DNA from: RSA9 sp036381195
GTDB lineage: Bacteria > Gemmatimonadota > Gemmatimonadetes > Longimicrobiales > RSA9
DNA: 64,000 nt
Direction of reading: 5' to 3'
NCBI GenBank assembly: GCA_036381195.1
Contig: DASVDH010000127.1
Location: forward strand, 68,645 to 132,644
Shown here: piece after piece, positions 33,848 to 42,854 of the stretch
How the letters are laid out: each line of letters opens with the position of its first letter
Numbering within the stretch: position 1 is the stretch's first letter
Translations under genes and position numbers: made by a program
Notes under the pieces: generated by a model
What the model was told of the DNA's origin: nothing
Databases searched by the model: none
What the model saw: only the letters and a program-made list of their open reading frames with translations

Positions 33848-34729
33848 TCACCTCCTCACCAGCACCACGGGCACGCTCGCCTCGGCGGCGCTGCCGAACA
33901 CGCCGAGCGCGCCCCGGATGCCGGCGGCCGCGCCGTTCTCCCCAATGCCGTAGGCGCTGTCGGTGGCCTTGGTGTAGGCGGTGTAGTTCGTGTCGTACGC
34001 GGTGAGGACGAGGCGCGCCTCGAGCCGAGCGGGTGTCGATCCGTCGCCGCACTCGACGAGCCCCGTGCGCAGCTCGGCCGAGTCCGTGCCGGTCACGTCC
34101 AGGTAGAACGCGGAGCCACCCACGTCCACCCGCAGCATCGCGCTGCACTCCTGCCGGTCCGCGCGTAGCGCGATCTCGGCGCGCCGGCCGGATGGCTGGA
34201 CGCTCCACGTCGCGACGAAGGGCTCCGGCAGGGTCTCTGAGGCCACCCGCACATCGATCACCGCCCCGGGCGCCGGGTCGAGCAGCGCCGGCGGCTCCGG
34301 CACCGTCGTCGCCCCCTCGATCCTGGCACCGCCGGGTAGCATGATCTCGAGCTCGTACCGTGCTCCGGCCGCGATGCCGCCGGGCACGGCGCCGGCATAG
34401 CATCCGGCGGCGAGGTCGGGCCCGTTCGGGACCCCGAACCGCGGCACGCAGTGGCCGCCGGCGGCGAGCTCGATGCTCTGCTCTCCTCGGACCAGCCGGA
34501 CGCTCGCGCCCGGCACCGGCTCGGCCGGCAGATTGGCGGCGGCGAGGGCCTGCGCGCGCGTCAGCAGCACCTCCGCCGTGTCCTCCCCCGCGATCAGCAT
34601 GGCGTGCACCGCGATCATCTCCGTGGCCGCATCGAGTGGGGACGGATCGCGCAGCAGGTCGCAGCCGCCGAGCGACAGGAAGGCGGGCAGCAAGGCCAGC
34701 GCGGCCGGCACACGCCGGTGCCCGACCAT
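33848..34729 (-). CDS. DUF4249-type outer-membrane-associated lipoprotein
   Basis: A 293-residue lipoprotein with lipobox SLGGCDLL at the end of its signal peptide (ALALLPAFLSLGGC). The rest is a beta-rich body with four to six Cys and motifs of the DUF4249 family, whose members are encoded beside TonB receptors. ATG at 34729 overlaps the stop of the TonB receptor gene by one base of an ATGA-like junction, so the pair is co-translated. It probably sits on the outer membrane next to the receptor and assists substrate capture; the substrate is unknown. Confidence 0.78.
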   Translation of the reverse strand: MVGHRRVPAALALLPAFLSLGGCDLLRDPSPLDAATEMIAVHAMLIAGEDTAEVLLTRAQALAAANLPAEPVPGASVRLVRGEQSIELAAGGHCVPRFGVPNGPDLAAGCYAGAVPGGIAAGARYELEIMLPGGARIEGATTVPEPPALLDPAPGAVIDVRVASETLPEPFVATWSVQPSGRRAEIALRADRQECSAMLRVDVGGSAFYLDVTGTDSAELRTGLVECGDGSTPARLEARLVLTAYDTNYTAYTKATDSAYGIGENGAAAGIRGALGVFGSAAEASVPVVLVRR

Positions 34730-37089
34730 CAGAAGCTCCATTGCACGCCGAACGTCGGGAAGAAGGGGAGCTGCGGCCAGTAGCTCACCTCCGGCCCGCG
34801 GTTTCCGTAGGGCTGCGGCTCGGCCAGCAGCACGTTGCGCGTGTTCAGCACGTTCAGCACCTGGAGGTACGGCGTCACGCTCACCTGCCGGCCGAACCAG
34901 TGCTTCTCGAACCGCTTGCGCACGGCGACGTCCAACCGCAAGTAGCCGGGCAGCCGGCCGGAGTTCCGTTCGCCGAGCACGACCTCCAGGCCGCTGGGCA
35001 GCCACCGGCGGTTCGCAGGGTCGTAGTGCATCGGCGTCGTGAGTCCGATGGCAGGCGAGTACGGCTGCCCCGACCCCAGCGCGAGCTGCGCGCCCAGCGT
35101 CCCTGTCTCGCCCAGCGGCACGGCGGCCGCGGCCAAGAGCAGGTGCCGCCGCTCGTAGCGCGGCGGGTACGTCTCGCCCGCCACCTCTATCTCCGCGGAT
35201 TGCAGCGCGTAGGACAGCATGAGGTCCGTGCGCCCCCGCCGGTAGCGCGCGAGCAGCTCGAGCCCTCGCATCCGGCCGCGGCCGATGCGGAACGAGTCGG
35301 TCACCAGCACGGGCGCGTCCAGCGGGCTGGCCGCGTCGGGACCGAGCACCAGGCCGCGCATGCGCTTGGCGAACGCATCCGCGCGCAGGAACAGCGGCCC
35401 CGACTCCCACTCGACTCCCGCCACCACATCCTCGCCGCGCGCGAGGCCGGCCGGCTCGGGTTGCACGCTCGGTATGTCGTACGCGATCAGGCTCGCGAGC
35501 ACCGCCTCCTCGTCGCGCATGCTGCGCACGGCCTGCGCGTACGCCCCGCCGCCCAGCGAGAGCCGCAGCCGCGGCGTCACGTGCAGCCGGACGCCCGCAC
35601 GCGGGAGCCACGCCGAGCCCAGGCGGCCCCCGTCGAGGAAGCGGATGCCGGCGCGCAGGTCGAGCGCGTCCGTCGCCTGCCACGAATCCTCGATGTACGC
35701 GGCGGTGGTCCGCAGGCGGCTCGCCTCCGCGACATCGGTCACGAGCTCGTCGTCCACGTCGCCCAGCTCGAGCCGGTGCTCGAAGCGGTACGCGTCGAGC
35801 TGCGCCCCGAGCTCCACCGTGTGGCGCCGGCCGAACCACGAGAGGTCCACGCCGAGCACCACGTCGCGTGCCCTCGACCGGCCGCGGAAGAGCAGCGACG
35901 AGTCGCGCACCACGTCTATCGGCTCGCAGCCGGCCGGCCCGCAGACGACCGAGCCGCTCCAGTTCACCTCGGAGGCATCGAAGTCGCCATGGAAATCGCT
36001 GTACCCCAGCCGGCCGCGGAGCAGCAGCGAGCCGCCGACCGGCTGGCGGTACGAGAGCGCGAGGAGCCGCGAGCCCCAGCCCAGGTCCGTGAGCGTGCCG
36101 TTGCTCAGAGTGTCGGCCTCCTCCGGGCCGATGTCCAGGTACTCGCTGTTCAGGTAGGTAGACAGGGAGATGCTCCCCAGCTCTCCCACGTCCCGCGTCG
36201 CCTTCAGGTAGATGTCGCTGAAGCCGTACGGCAGCCGGCCGGGGAGCAGGCCCAACGCGTGCGCGGCCGCCGTCGCCGCATCCAGGTACGTCCGGCGCGC
36301 CGCGACCAGGACCGCGCCCTCGCCGCCGGGCAGCGGCGCGCTGGCCGTCGCGTGCGCCGAGATGAGCCCGACGGTGCCGCTCCCCCGCACGCGGTCGCGC
36401 CCGCCCTCGCGCGTGCGGATGTCCACCTGCCCGGAGAGCCGGTCGCCGGCGCTCGCGGGCAGCGCGCCGGGCGTGACGTCCACGGAGCTCACGGCGTCGA
36501 ACGGGATCGCGCTGAACAGGCCGCCCACGTGGTAGGGGTTGGTCAGCGGCACGCCGTCCAGCGTGATCAGCGTCTGGTCCGGGCTGCCGCCGCGCATGTA
36601 CAGCGCGCTCGAGAAGTCGGACGCCGCCGCGACGGACGGCAGGAGCTGCACCATGCGCAGCACGTCCGGCTCGGCGAGGCCGGGGAGCACATCGAGGGAC
36701 GACACGTCCAGGCGGATGGCCGGCGGTCCCGGCGCGCGGGGCACGCTCATCGTGGCCGGCCGCGACTCCTCCTCCACCTCCACGCCCGCGATCGGCACGG
36801 GCTGAATCGGCAGCTCGAAGTCGAGCCGGACCGTGCCGCCTTCCGTTGCGACGGTGACCTCGTGCTCGCGGTAGCCCAGCGCGCTCGCGACCACGCGCCA
36901 GCGCCCCGCCGGCACGTCCGCGAGCACGAAGTAGCCGCGTGCATCCGTCAGCGCGATGCGGCCGAGGTCCGGGATGCGCACGGTGGCGCCGGCGATCGGC
37001 TCGAGCGTCCCCTCCACACGCACCACACCACGGATCGTGGCCTCCTGGCGCACGGCCAGGGCGAGGATCAGGGCGACGAGGGGAACCAC
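34729..37089 (-). CDS. TonB-dependent outer-membrane receptor with N-terminal carboxypeptidase-regulatory-like domain
   Basis: About 786 residues: signal peptide (VVPLVALILALAV), a CarboxypepD_reg-like beta-sandwich (about 19-95; ATIRGVVRVEGTLEPIAGAT), a plug domain (RMVQLLPSVAAASDF, LYMRGGSPDQTLITLDGVPL, VDIRTREGG) and a 22-strand-type barrel ending in the outer-membrane signature F at GVQWSF. GTG at 37089 is chosen for the GGAGGG seven bases upstream and the signal peptide there; a GTG at 37146 opens the same frame but adds non-hydrophobic residues. It forms an operon with the DUF4249 lipoprotein. The ligand is not known. Confidence 0.9.
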   Translation of the reverse strand: MVPLVALILALAVRQEATIRGVVRVEGTLEPIAGATVRIPDLGRIALTDARGYFVLADVPAGRWRVVASALGYREHEVTVATEGGTVRLDFELPIQPVPIAGVEVEEESRPATMSVPRAPGPPAIRLDVSSLDVLPGLAEPDVLRMVQLLPSVAAASDFSSALYMRGGSPDQTLITLDGVPLTNPYHVGGLFSAIPFDAVSSVDVTPGALPASAGDRLSGQVDIRTREGGRDRVRGSGTVGLISAHATASAPLPGGEGAVLVAARRTYLDAATAAAHALGLLPGRLPYGFSDIYLKATRDVGELGSISLSTYLNSEYLDIGPEEADTLSNGTLTDLGWGSRLLALSYRQPVGGSLLLRGRLGYSDFHGDFDASEVNWSGSVVCGPAGCEPIDVVRDSSLLFRGRSRARDVVLGVDLSWFGRRHTVELGAQLDAYRFEHRLELGDVDDELVTDVAEASRLRTTAAYIEDSWQATDALDLRAGIRFLDGGRLGSAWLPRAGVRLHVTPRLRLSLGGGAYAQAVRSMRDEEAVLASLIAYDIPSVQPEPAGLARGEDVVAGVEWESGPLFLRADAFAKRMRGLVLGPDAASPLDAPVLVTDSFRIGRGRMRGLELLARYRRGRTDLMLSYALQSAEIEVAGETYPPRYERRHLLLAAAAVPLGETGTLGAQLALGSGQPYSPAIGLTTPMHYDPANRRWLPSGLEVVLGERNSGRLPGYLRLDVAVRKRFEKHWFGRQVSVTPYLQVLNVLNTRNVLLAEPQPYGNRGPEVSYWPQLPFFPTFGVQWSF

Positions 37090-37164
37090 GGGATGGCCCT
37101 CCGTTGCTTCGGGTCGGTTCGGCGATGGCCGCGGAACCGCGGTCACGTGACCGCGCTGCCGGCC

Positions 37165-39012
37165 TCACCGCCGCACGGGTAGGACGATCTCGGCGTCCCT
37201 CCGCGATGACACGGGCGCGAGCACACGCAACGTGCCAGCACTGGCCCCCGCGCCGGGTGTGCGCCCGGGCGGCCACACCCGGGAGATCCACTCGCGCACC
37301 GGCGAGCCCGGCACGGCCGCCGCCACGCCGCCCGCGGCGAGCAGCACCAGCGTAGCGGCCCGGGCGGCGCGGCGCCGAGGCGCGTGGCGGCCGGCGGGCC
37401 GCGGCGCCGCGCGCGCCTCAGCGGCCGCATGCTCTAGCACGATCCGGTCCAGTGGGGCCGCGCCGCGCGGCGCGGACGGCGCGCGTGCCTCCCCCAGCGT
37501 CGCCTCGCGCTCGTTGCGCCGTGCGCGCATGCGCATCAGCGCGACCCGCGCCGTGACGCGGCCCCGCCAGGCGTCGAACCTCCCCGCTCCTCGTAGGACG
37601 CGGCCGCGCGCGCAAGGCCAGGGAGGACGGTCCGTGGTCTGGTGCTCGAGAACGAGGCGGGCGAGGGAGATCAGGCTGGCGCGCGCGGCTGGCGTCTCGA
37701 GCGCGAGGTCACGCTCCCGTGGATCAGGCCACGTGCGCAGGGTGCCGGGGGCGACGAGGCCGAGCGCATCGTCCAGCGTGGGCGGCCGGTCCGTGCTGCC
37801 GAGCACCGCTTCCACGTGCGCGCGCTCCGTCTCGCCCGCGTCCGCGTGCGCGGCGCGATAGCGCTCCGCGATGGCGCGCGCACGATCGCCGAAGCGGCCC
37901 GCGGCGCTCGCATAGCGGAGCAGTTCGAGCCCGGCCGTGCGGCGTTGCGCGTCCGTGTCCGCGAGCAACCGCTCGATGCTCGCCTCGAGCCGGTCGTCGT
38001 CCAGCGTCTGGAGGCGTGCGAGGCACGCGCTCCTGAGGTCGCCGGCCCGCCGGCCGAGCAGCGCGATCAGGCGGTCGACCTCGTCGTCCTCGACAGGAGA
38101 GCCGGCGAGTGCCTCGAATGCGACCTTGCGAACCTCTGCGGACGCATCGCCCAGCATCTCCAGAACGAGGCCGCGGATCTCGGCCGAGAGGGGCTCGCGC
38201 TTCCGCGGCTCTGCGGCGGTGTCGAACTCCCAGCGCCCCGAGAGCTCGGGCAGCCCGGCCAGGTAGCGAAGCGTGGCTGCGCGCTGGGAGGGATCCAGGT
38301 CGCGTACGTAGGGGAGCAGCCGCCGGCTGAGCGCCGTCCGCCCGTTGGCGGCCATGGCGGAGGCGACGGTCTGCCTGTCCAGCCGGATGCGCCACCACGG
38401 CCAGACGATCGCGTCGAGCGTCATCGCGCGCTTCGCGATGCGCGCGTGCAGCGCCTCGAGCCGGTCGAACAGCCGCTCGGCTGGGACCCACCGCGTCACA
38501 TCCGAGCGGAACGCGTCGAGCGCGCGTGCGGCCACCCGGAGGTCGGGATCGGCAAGCATGTCCACGAGCGGCGGGATCGCGGTGGTCCACAGGGCCTGCA
38601 CGAGGAAGTGCGTCGCGACGAAGCGGAGCTCGGCGGTGTCCGCGCGCAGCGGCTCGATCGCCGGCGGGATCGCGGCGTCCACGTCGTCGAACGCGATCGT
38701 CCAGAGCGCGAGGTACGCGGGCTCGGGGTCGCGGCCGGCGAGCGCGGCGTCGCGCGCGCCCGTGTCATCGAAGAACCGCTCGACCGTGCCCAGGACCTCG
38801 TCGACCCTGATGCCGCTCGAGCCGTCCCACATGAAGCCGAACCACGTGTCGAACGCGCGCACGACGGATGAGAAGCGCGCGAGGTTCTGCTCGCGGATCA
38901 GCCGGATCATTCGCCGGAACGCGCCGGGGTGGGATTCGTCCACCGCTTCGAGGATCGCCTGCCGCAGCCCCTCCTGCCGCTGCTGGTGTTCGGAAATGGT
39001 GCCCGTTCCCAC
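37165..39012 (-). CDS. HEAT-repeat (DUF5724/DUF4132-like) protein with sigma/anti-sigma-like C-terminal tail: probable chimera
   Basis: About 615 residues. The first about 480 form HEAT-like helical repeats (EVRKVAFEALAGSPVEDDEV, LRSACLARLQTLDDDRLEAS) that resemble the N-terminal half of DUF5724/DUF4132 proteins, usually well over 1000 residues; the C-terminal DUF4132 part is absent. After about residue 485 the sequence changes: FDAWRGRVTARVALMRMRAR resembles ECF region 2, and RAARAATLVLLAAGGVAAAV plus PGSPVREW resembles the membrane helix of FecR/anti-sigma proteins. Seen: the abrupt change. Inferred: deletion fusing three genes in frame. Start uncertain: GTG at 39012 has GGGAG upstream; GTG at 39054 also opens the frame. 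Confidence 0.6.
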   Translation of the reverse strand: MGTGTISEHQQRQEGLRQAILEAVDESHPGAFRRMIRLIREQNLARFSSVVRAFDTWFGFMWDGSSGIRVDEVLGTVERFFDDTGARDAALAGRDPEPAYLALWTIAFDDVDAAIPPAIEPLRADTAELRFVATHFLVQALWTTAIPPLVDMLADPDLRVAARALDAFRSDVTRWVPAERLFDRLEALHARIAKRAMTLDAIVWPWWRIRLDRQTVASAMAANGRTALSRRLLPYVRDLDPSQRAATLRYLAGLPELSGRWEFDTAAEPRKREPLSAEIRGLVLEMLGDASAEVRKVAFEALAGSPVEDDEVDRLIALLGRRAGDLRSACLARLQTLDDDRLEASIERLLADTDAQRRTAGLELLRYASAAGRFGDRARAIAERYRAAHADAGETERAHVEAVLGSTDRPPTLDDALGLVAPGTLRTWPDPRERDLALETPAARASLISLARLVLEHQTTDRPPWPCARGRVLRGAGRFDAWRGRVTARVALMRMRARRNEREATLGEARAPSAPRGAAPLDRIVLEHAAAEARAAPRPAGRHAPRRRAARAATLVLLAAGGVAAAVPGSPVREWISRVWPPGRTPGAGASAGTLRVLAPVSSRRDAEIVLPVRR

Positions 39013-39331
39013 GCTCGCTCCCGCGTCGCGGCGTCCCGTCCGCGTCCCCCTCACACTCTACCAATGCCGCGACGGCGGCAGACATGACAGGACAGCGGAT
39101 GGTGCCCCACGAAACGCGCGCCCGCACGTACCGGCGCCGCCACCTTCCAACCCGCGCCGGAGCGCCTGCGGTACGCTTCATGAAGCCCGGACTTTCCCGG
39201 GGCCGTGGGGCTCCGCGCGAGTGCTGGCGGGCGGCGGTGCCGCGGCGCCGTGGCGTTGAACCTCGAGCCGCGGAAACAAACTCCCTCGCCCTCGCCCCCA
39301 CCCTGGCCCCTGGCTTCTCCGGAGGAGCGGC
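39013..39331. other. Non-coding gap between HEAT-repeat gene and tspO
   Basis: About 320 bases with no recognised gene. The tspO ribosome site GGAGGAG lies at its right end. No hairpin or promoter stands out. If the GTG at 39054 starts the HEAT-repeat gene, the gap is 42 bases shorter. Confidence 0.5.
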
Positions 39332-39802
39332 ATGCCGCGTAGGATCTGGCTCGGACTCTTCGGCTGGCTGGCGCTGTGCTACGGCGTCTCGGCGTTCGGC
39401 TCGCGGTTCCAGGGAGGCGCGTGGTACGGGCAGCTCGCCAAGCCCGCGTTGACGCCGCCCGGCTGGGTGTTCGGCGTCGTCTGGGCCGTGCTGTACGGCC
39501 TCATGGCGATCGCGGCCTGGCTCGTCTGGAAACGCCGCGGCTTCGCCGGCGCGCCCTGGGCGCTGGGCGCGTTCCTCGTGCAGCTCGCGCTCAACGCCGC
39601 GTGGTCCTGGCTCTTCTTCGGCATGCACCGCATCGGCCTCGCGCTGCTCGAGATCCTGCTGCTCTGGACCGCGATCGCGACCACCGCGATCCTCTTCTGG
39701 CGTCACCGCGGCCTCGCCGCCGCGCTGCTCGTGCCCTACCTCCTCTGGGTCTCCTTCGCGACCTGCCTGAACTTCGACATCTGGCGGCTGAACCGGCCGT
39801 GA
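39332..39802 (+). CDS. tspO: TspO/MBR-family membrane protein
   Basis: A 156-residue protein with five membrane helices typical of TspO, a tryptophan-rich sensory protein and tetrapyrrole/benzodiazepine-binding membrane receptor. Diagnostic motifs: WYGQLAKPALTPPGWVFGVV (family motif PxxxPPxWxFxxVW), LNAAWSWLFFGMHRIGLALL and the late WVSFATCLNFDIWRLN. Strong GGAGG before the ATG. Single gene, no obvious partners next to it. Role (porphyrin or stress-related transport/sensing) is inferred from the family. Confidence 0.93.
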   Translation: MPRRIWLGLFGWLALCYGVSAFGSRFQGGAWYGQLAKPALTPPGWVFGVVWAVLYGLMAIAAWLVWKRRGFAGAPWALGAFLVQLALNAAWSWLFFGMHRIGLALLEILLLWTAIATTAILFWRHRGLAAALLVPYLLWVSFATCLNFDIWRLNRP

Positions 39803-40053
39803 GGCCGCTCCGCCGCAGCTGCATTGCGACAACCGGGCGCCGACCCGTGTCGGCGCGCGCGCCTGGCCCTGCATGCGAACTGGCGGCGGGGGAACGGACC
39901 GGCGGGCCCGCCATGACAATCATCACACCGAAGTCGTGACGACGTGGTCTGATCCGCCGCCGCGCAGCGCAACATCGTCACGGGTGGAATCGTAGTGACC
40001 GGCGCTCCGGGCTAGCGCCGGCACGGTCACGCCCACCTCGGCCGGAGGCTCTC

Positions 40054-40526
40054 ATGAGGACCGGAGTCCTGCGCTCTGCCACCGCGCTCGCCGCGATCGC
40101 CGTCATCACCACGCTCGCCCGGCTCGCCACGGCCGCGCTGCCGCTCCGGGCGGCGCACGGGCAAACGCCGCCCCGGGCGCCGCAGCCGCGCGCCATCCTC
40201 TTCCGCGACGCCCGCGTCTTCGACGGCACCCGCGTGATCGAACGCACGAGCGTGCTCGTGCGCGACGGCCGGATCGCCGCGATCGGTGCGTCCATCGCGC
40301 CGCCCGCGGATGCGGAAGTCGTGGACGCAGCAGGGAAGACGCTGCTGCCCGGCTTCATCGACGCGCACACGCACGCATTCGGCGATGCGCTGCGCGAGGC
40401 GGTGGTCTTCGGCGTGACGACCGAGCTGGACATGTTCACCGATGCGCAGCTCGCGCGCACGCTGCGCGCCGAGCAGGCCGCCGGCAACGTGCCCGGCCGC
40501 GCGGACCTGTTTTCCGCGGGCGGGCC
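40054..40526 (+). pseudogene. N-terminal remnant of an amidohydrolase, joined in frame to the next gene
   Basis: About 157 residues resembling the start of an exported metal-dependent amidohydrolase: signal peptide, then the beta-sandwich (LFRDARVFDGTRVIERTSVL) and the first metal motif GFIDAHTHAF (HxH). Similarity stops at about residue 157 (ADLFSAGG); the remaining three quarters of the family is missing. The frame then runs without a stop into the isoaspartyl peptidase gene, whose own start lies at 40660. A GC hairpin (CCGGCGCT/AGCGCCGG, 39999-40021) precedes the ATG. Best explained by an internal deletion. Confidence 0.7.
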
Positions 40527-40659
40527 CCCGGGGAGTCGCGTTAGCGCCCGGGTGGCTCCGCCCTCGATCCGCGCCGGCCTTTCCGCCAGCGGCGCGCCGC
40601 CCTACCTTTCCGGGTCCGGCATCCAACTCCAGCCAACATCTGTACGCGAGGGAGCAGCC

Positions 40660-41727
40660 ATGGTCCGGAGACCGAACCCGACCGGCATCGCACTCGTGGC
40701 CGCGGTGGCGGTCGCGGCCGCTTGCGCCGCCGCGCCGCAGGACGGCGACACGGCCGGAGAGTCCGCGGGAGAGGGTGTGATCGCCATCGCGATCCACGGT
40801 GGCGCCGGCACGATCCGCCGCGGCGACCTGACGCCCGAGCTCGAGGCCGAGTACCGCGCGGCGCTCGAGCGGGCGCTGCGCGCGGGGTACTCCGTCCTCG
40901 AGGGCGGCGGCACGAGTCTCGACGCCGTCGTCGCCGCGATCCGGGTCATGGAGGACTCGCCGCTGTTCAACGCGGGCAAGGGCGCGGTGTTCACGTCCGC
41001 GGGGACGAACGAGCTGGATGCGTCGATCATGGACGGCAGCACGCTGGCCGCGGGCGCCGTGGCGGGCGTCAAGCGCGTGAAGAACCCGATCGTGCTCGCT
41101 CGCGCGGTGATGGAGAAGTCGCCGCACGTGATGCTGGTCGGCGAGGGCGCGGAGGCGTTCGCCGCCGAGCAGGGCATCGAGCTGGTCGACCCATCCTACT
41201 TCTTCACCGAGCGCCGCTGGGAGCAGCTCCAGCGCGCGAAGGCGCAGGAGACGGGCACGAGCGCGGCGCCGACCGGTGCGCGGCCGGCGGCGATCGGCCC
41301 GGACGACCACAAGTTCGGCACGGTCGGCGCCGTTGCGCTCGACCGCGCGGGCAACCTCGCCGCGGGCACGTCGACCGGCGGAATGACCAACAAGCGTTGG
41401 GGCCGCGTCGGCGACTCGCCGATCATCGGCGCGGGCACGTACGCGGACAACGAGAGCTGCGCCGTTTCCGCGACCGGCCACGGCGAGTACTTCATCCGCA
41501 ACGTCGTCGCGCACGACATCTGCTCGATCGTGCGCTACACCGGCGCGTCACTCGCGGAGGCGGCCGACCGCGTCGTGATGCAGAAGCTGGTCGAGCGCGG
41601 CGGTGAGGGTGGCGTGATCGCGATGGACCGCGCGGGCAACATCGTCATGACCTTCAACAGCGAGGGGATGTACCGCGGCGCGATCGACACGCAGGGCAAC
41701 ATGACGACCGCGATCTACAAGGATTGA
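40660..41727 (+). CDS. Isoaspartyl peptidase/L-asparaginase (Ntn-hydrolase, IaaA-type), lipoprotein signal
   Basis: A 355-residue exported Ntn-hydrolase that self-cleaves to alpha and beta chains and hydrolyses isoaspartyl dipeptides and asparagine. The nucleophile Thr is in HKFGTVGAVALD, and neighbours GTSTGGMTNKRWGRVGDSP, IIGAGTYADN and ATGHGEYFIR form the active site. The ATG at 40660 is chosen because it begins a lipoprotein-like signal (ALVAAVAVAAACAAAP) and has GGAG upstream; the same frame extends upstream into the amidohydrolase remnant, so a larger fused product cannot be excluded. Second asparaginase-type gene of the window, unrelated in fold to the one at 25327. Confidence 0.9.
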   Translation: MVRRPNPTGIALVAAVAVAAACAAAPQDGDTAGESAGEGVIAIAIHGGAGTIRRGDLTPELEAEYRAALERALRAGYSVLEGGGTSLDAVVAAIRVMEDSPLFNAGKGAVFTSAGTNELDASIMDGSTLAAGAVAGVKRVKNPIVLARAVMEKSPHVMLVGEGAEAFAAEQGIELVDPSYFFTERRWEQLQRAKAQETGTSAAPTGARPAAIGPDDHKFGTVGAVALDRAGNLAAGTSTGGMTNKRWGRVGDSPIIGAGTYADNESCAVSATGHGEYFIRNVVAHDICSIVRYTGASLAEAADRVVMQKLVERGGEGGVIAMDRAGNIVMTFNSEGMYRGAIDTQGNMTTAIYKD

Positions 41728-41871
41728 GCCGGGCGCGATGGCGCAGGAAGCCGACTCCGTCGCCGGCGCGATCGCTCGCGAACCTGCTGACCCCCTGGGG
41801 GTTCTTCGACCCGTAGAGCCGCGCCGATCCGGCCGGTCAACGAGACTGCCTCAGACTCACCGGCACGCAGA

Positions 41872-41902
41872 CGGGCCCGGACGCGGCCAGCGCCCGGGCC
41901 CG
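41872..41902. terminator. Candidate bidirectional terminator between convergent genes
   Basis: Perfect 9-bp stem CGGGCCCGG (41872-41880) / CCGGGCCCG (41894-41902), 13-base loop, followed on the plus strand by CTTTCG. It lies 145 bases after the isoaspartyl peptidase stop and 27 bases after the stop of the convergent lipoprotein gene. The T-tract is weak. Confidence 0.55.
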
Positions 41903-41928
41903 CTTTCGCGTGCCGGATCACGGCCGGC

Positions 41929-42531
41929 TCACAGCTCTCCGCCGGCTCCTCCCTCGGCGGGCGGGCAGCCCACGTTGGGGTTCCAGTCCGCGAACGTGCC
42001 GTTGGGGTTGTCCACCACCCAGACGTGCAGCGCCCACACGTCGAGCTCTTCGTTCGCCGTCATCTGCTGGCCCAGGAACGTGGGCGGCTCCGGCGCCGTC
42101 CAGGCCGCGCGCGGGATCACGTACGCGAAGCCGACGAAGCGGAACGAGCCGTCCGCCTGCGGCTCGTACATCAGCGCTTCGGGCTGGAGCGCGTCGAGCT
42201 GCGCGCCGTCGGCGATCAGCTCGGGTTTGGCGAAGTGGAGGCCCTGGGCGCCCCGCTCGGACGCCGTGCACTCCGTGAGCTGCTGCGTGTAACCCGCGGC
42301 CTCGGCCTGCGCGCGGTCCGCGAACGCCGCGACCGCCTCGCGCGCGGCGGCGAGCTGGGCCTCGGTTTCCGACGCCGGCGCGGGCACCGGCTCGCCGATC
42401 GGCTGCTCGGCAAGCTGCTCGTCCGCGGGCGGCTGCTCCGCCATCTGGTCGTCCGCGGGCTGCGCGCCGCAGGCGGCGACCGCCCCCGCGAGGATGATGA
42501 TGAGTCCACGTGTCCTGCGCGAAGTAGGCAT
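41929..42531 (-). CDS. Lipoprotein of unknown function
   Basis: A 200-residue protein with a signal peptide ending in a lipobox (ILAGAVAACGAQ) and an acidic Pro/Gln/Glu-rich linker (about 24-52), a short Ala-rich helix (about 55-80) and a C-terminal globular domain rich in aromatic residues (about 100-195; DVWALHVWVVDNPNGTFADW). GGAGGAGG precedes the ATG at 42531. I do not recognise a family. Monocistronic, convergent with the isoaspartyl peptidase. Confidence 0.7.
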   Translation of the reverse strand: MPTSRRTRGLIIILAGAVAACGAQPADDQMAEQPPADEQLAEQPIGEPVPAPASETEAQLAAAREAVAAFADRAQAEAAGYTQQLTECTASERGAQGLHFAKPELIADGAQLDALQPEALMYEPQADGSFRFVGFAYVIPRAAWTAPEPPTFLGQQMTANEELDVWALHVWVVDNPNGTFADWNPNVGCPPAEGGAGGEL

Positions 42532-42854
42532 GGGATCCTCCTCCGGATCGGGTTGGCGCGCGGCGTTCGCCGCCGCACGCATGGAGCCACGGTCCGTACT
42601 GCGAGAATGCGCGCCAGGGCTGATCCGGCCGCCCGACGGGCGGCGTTGCCAGCGGCTTTGTGGGGAGTGCGGCGGGGGAGACGCAATTCTCGTTCCGCCG
42701 GTGCGCCGGCGCGGCGGCGGGTGGCGCCCGTGAGAGAGGAAGGCGCCGCGCGCGACGCTCTACGGAAACGGCCAGGAAGAGGAGGGTGTCGAAGAGCGCG
42801 AGCCGCTCGAAGAGGCCACGGGCATCGCCGTCGAGGATGGGGCGGCCGGCCGGC
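42532..42854. other. Non-coding gap between lipoprotein and AlaX genes
   Basis: 323 bases in which I see no gene, strong hairpin or repeat. It contains the lipoprotein promoter and the 3' flank of the AlaX-type gene. Confidence 0.45.

Noticed and set aside
34730..37291. 1147-codon frame extending the DUF4249 lipoprotein upstream through the TonB receptor
   Set aside because: Upstream of 34729 the frame is Arg/Ala-rich shadow sequence; the lipoprotein signal starts at 34729 and the receptor is encoded in another frame.
42532..42854. Hydrophobic stretch FDTLLFLAVSVE on the minus strand as a membrane protein remnant
   Set aside because: A single short hydrophobic run without flanking motifs or start; not enough to support a gene.
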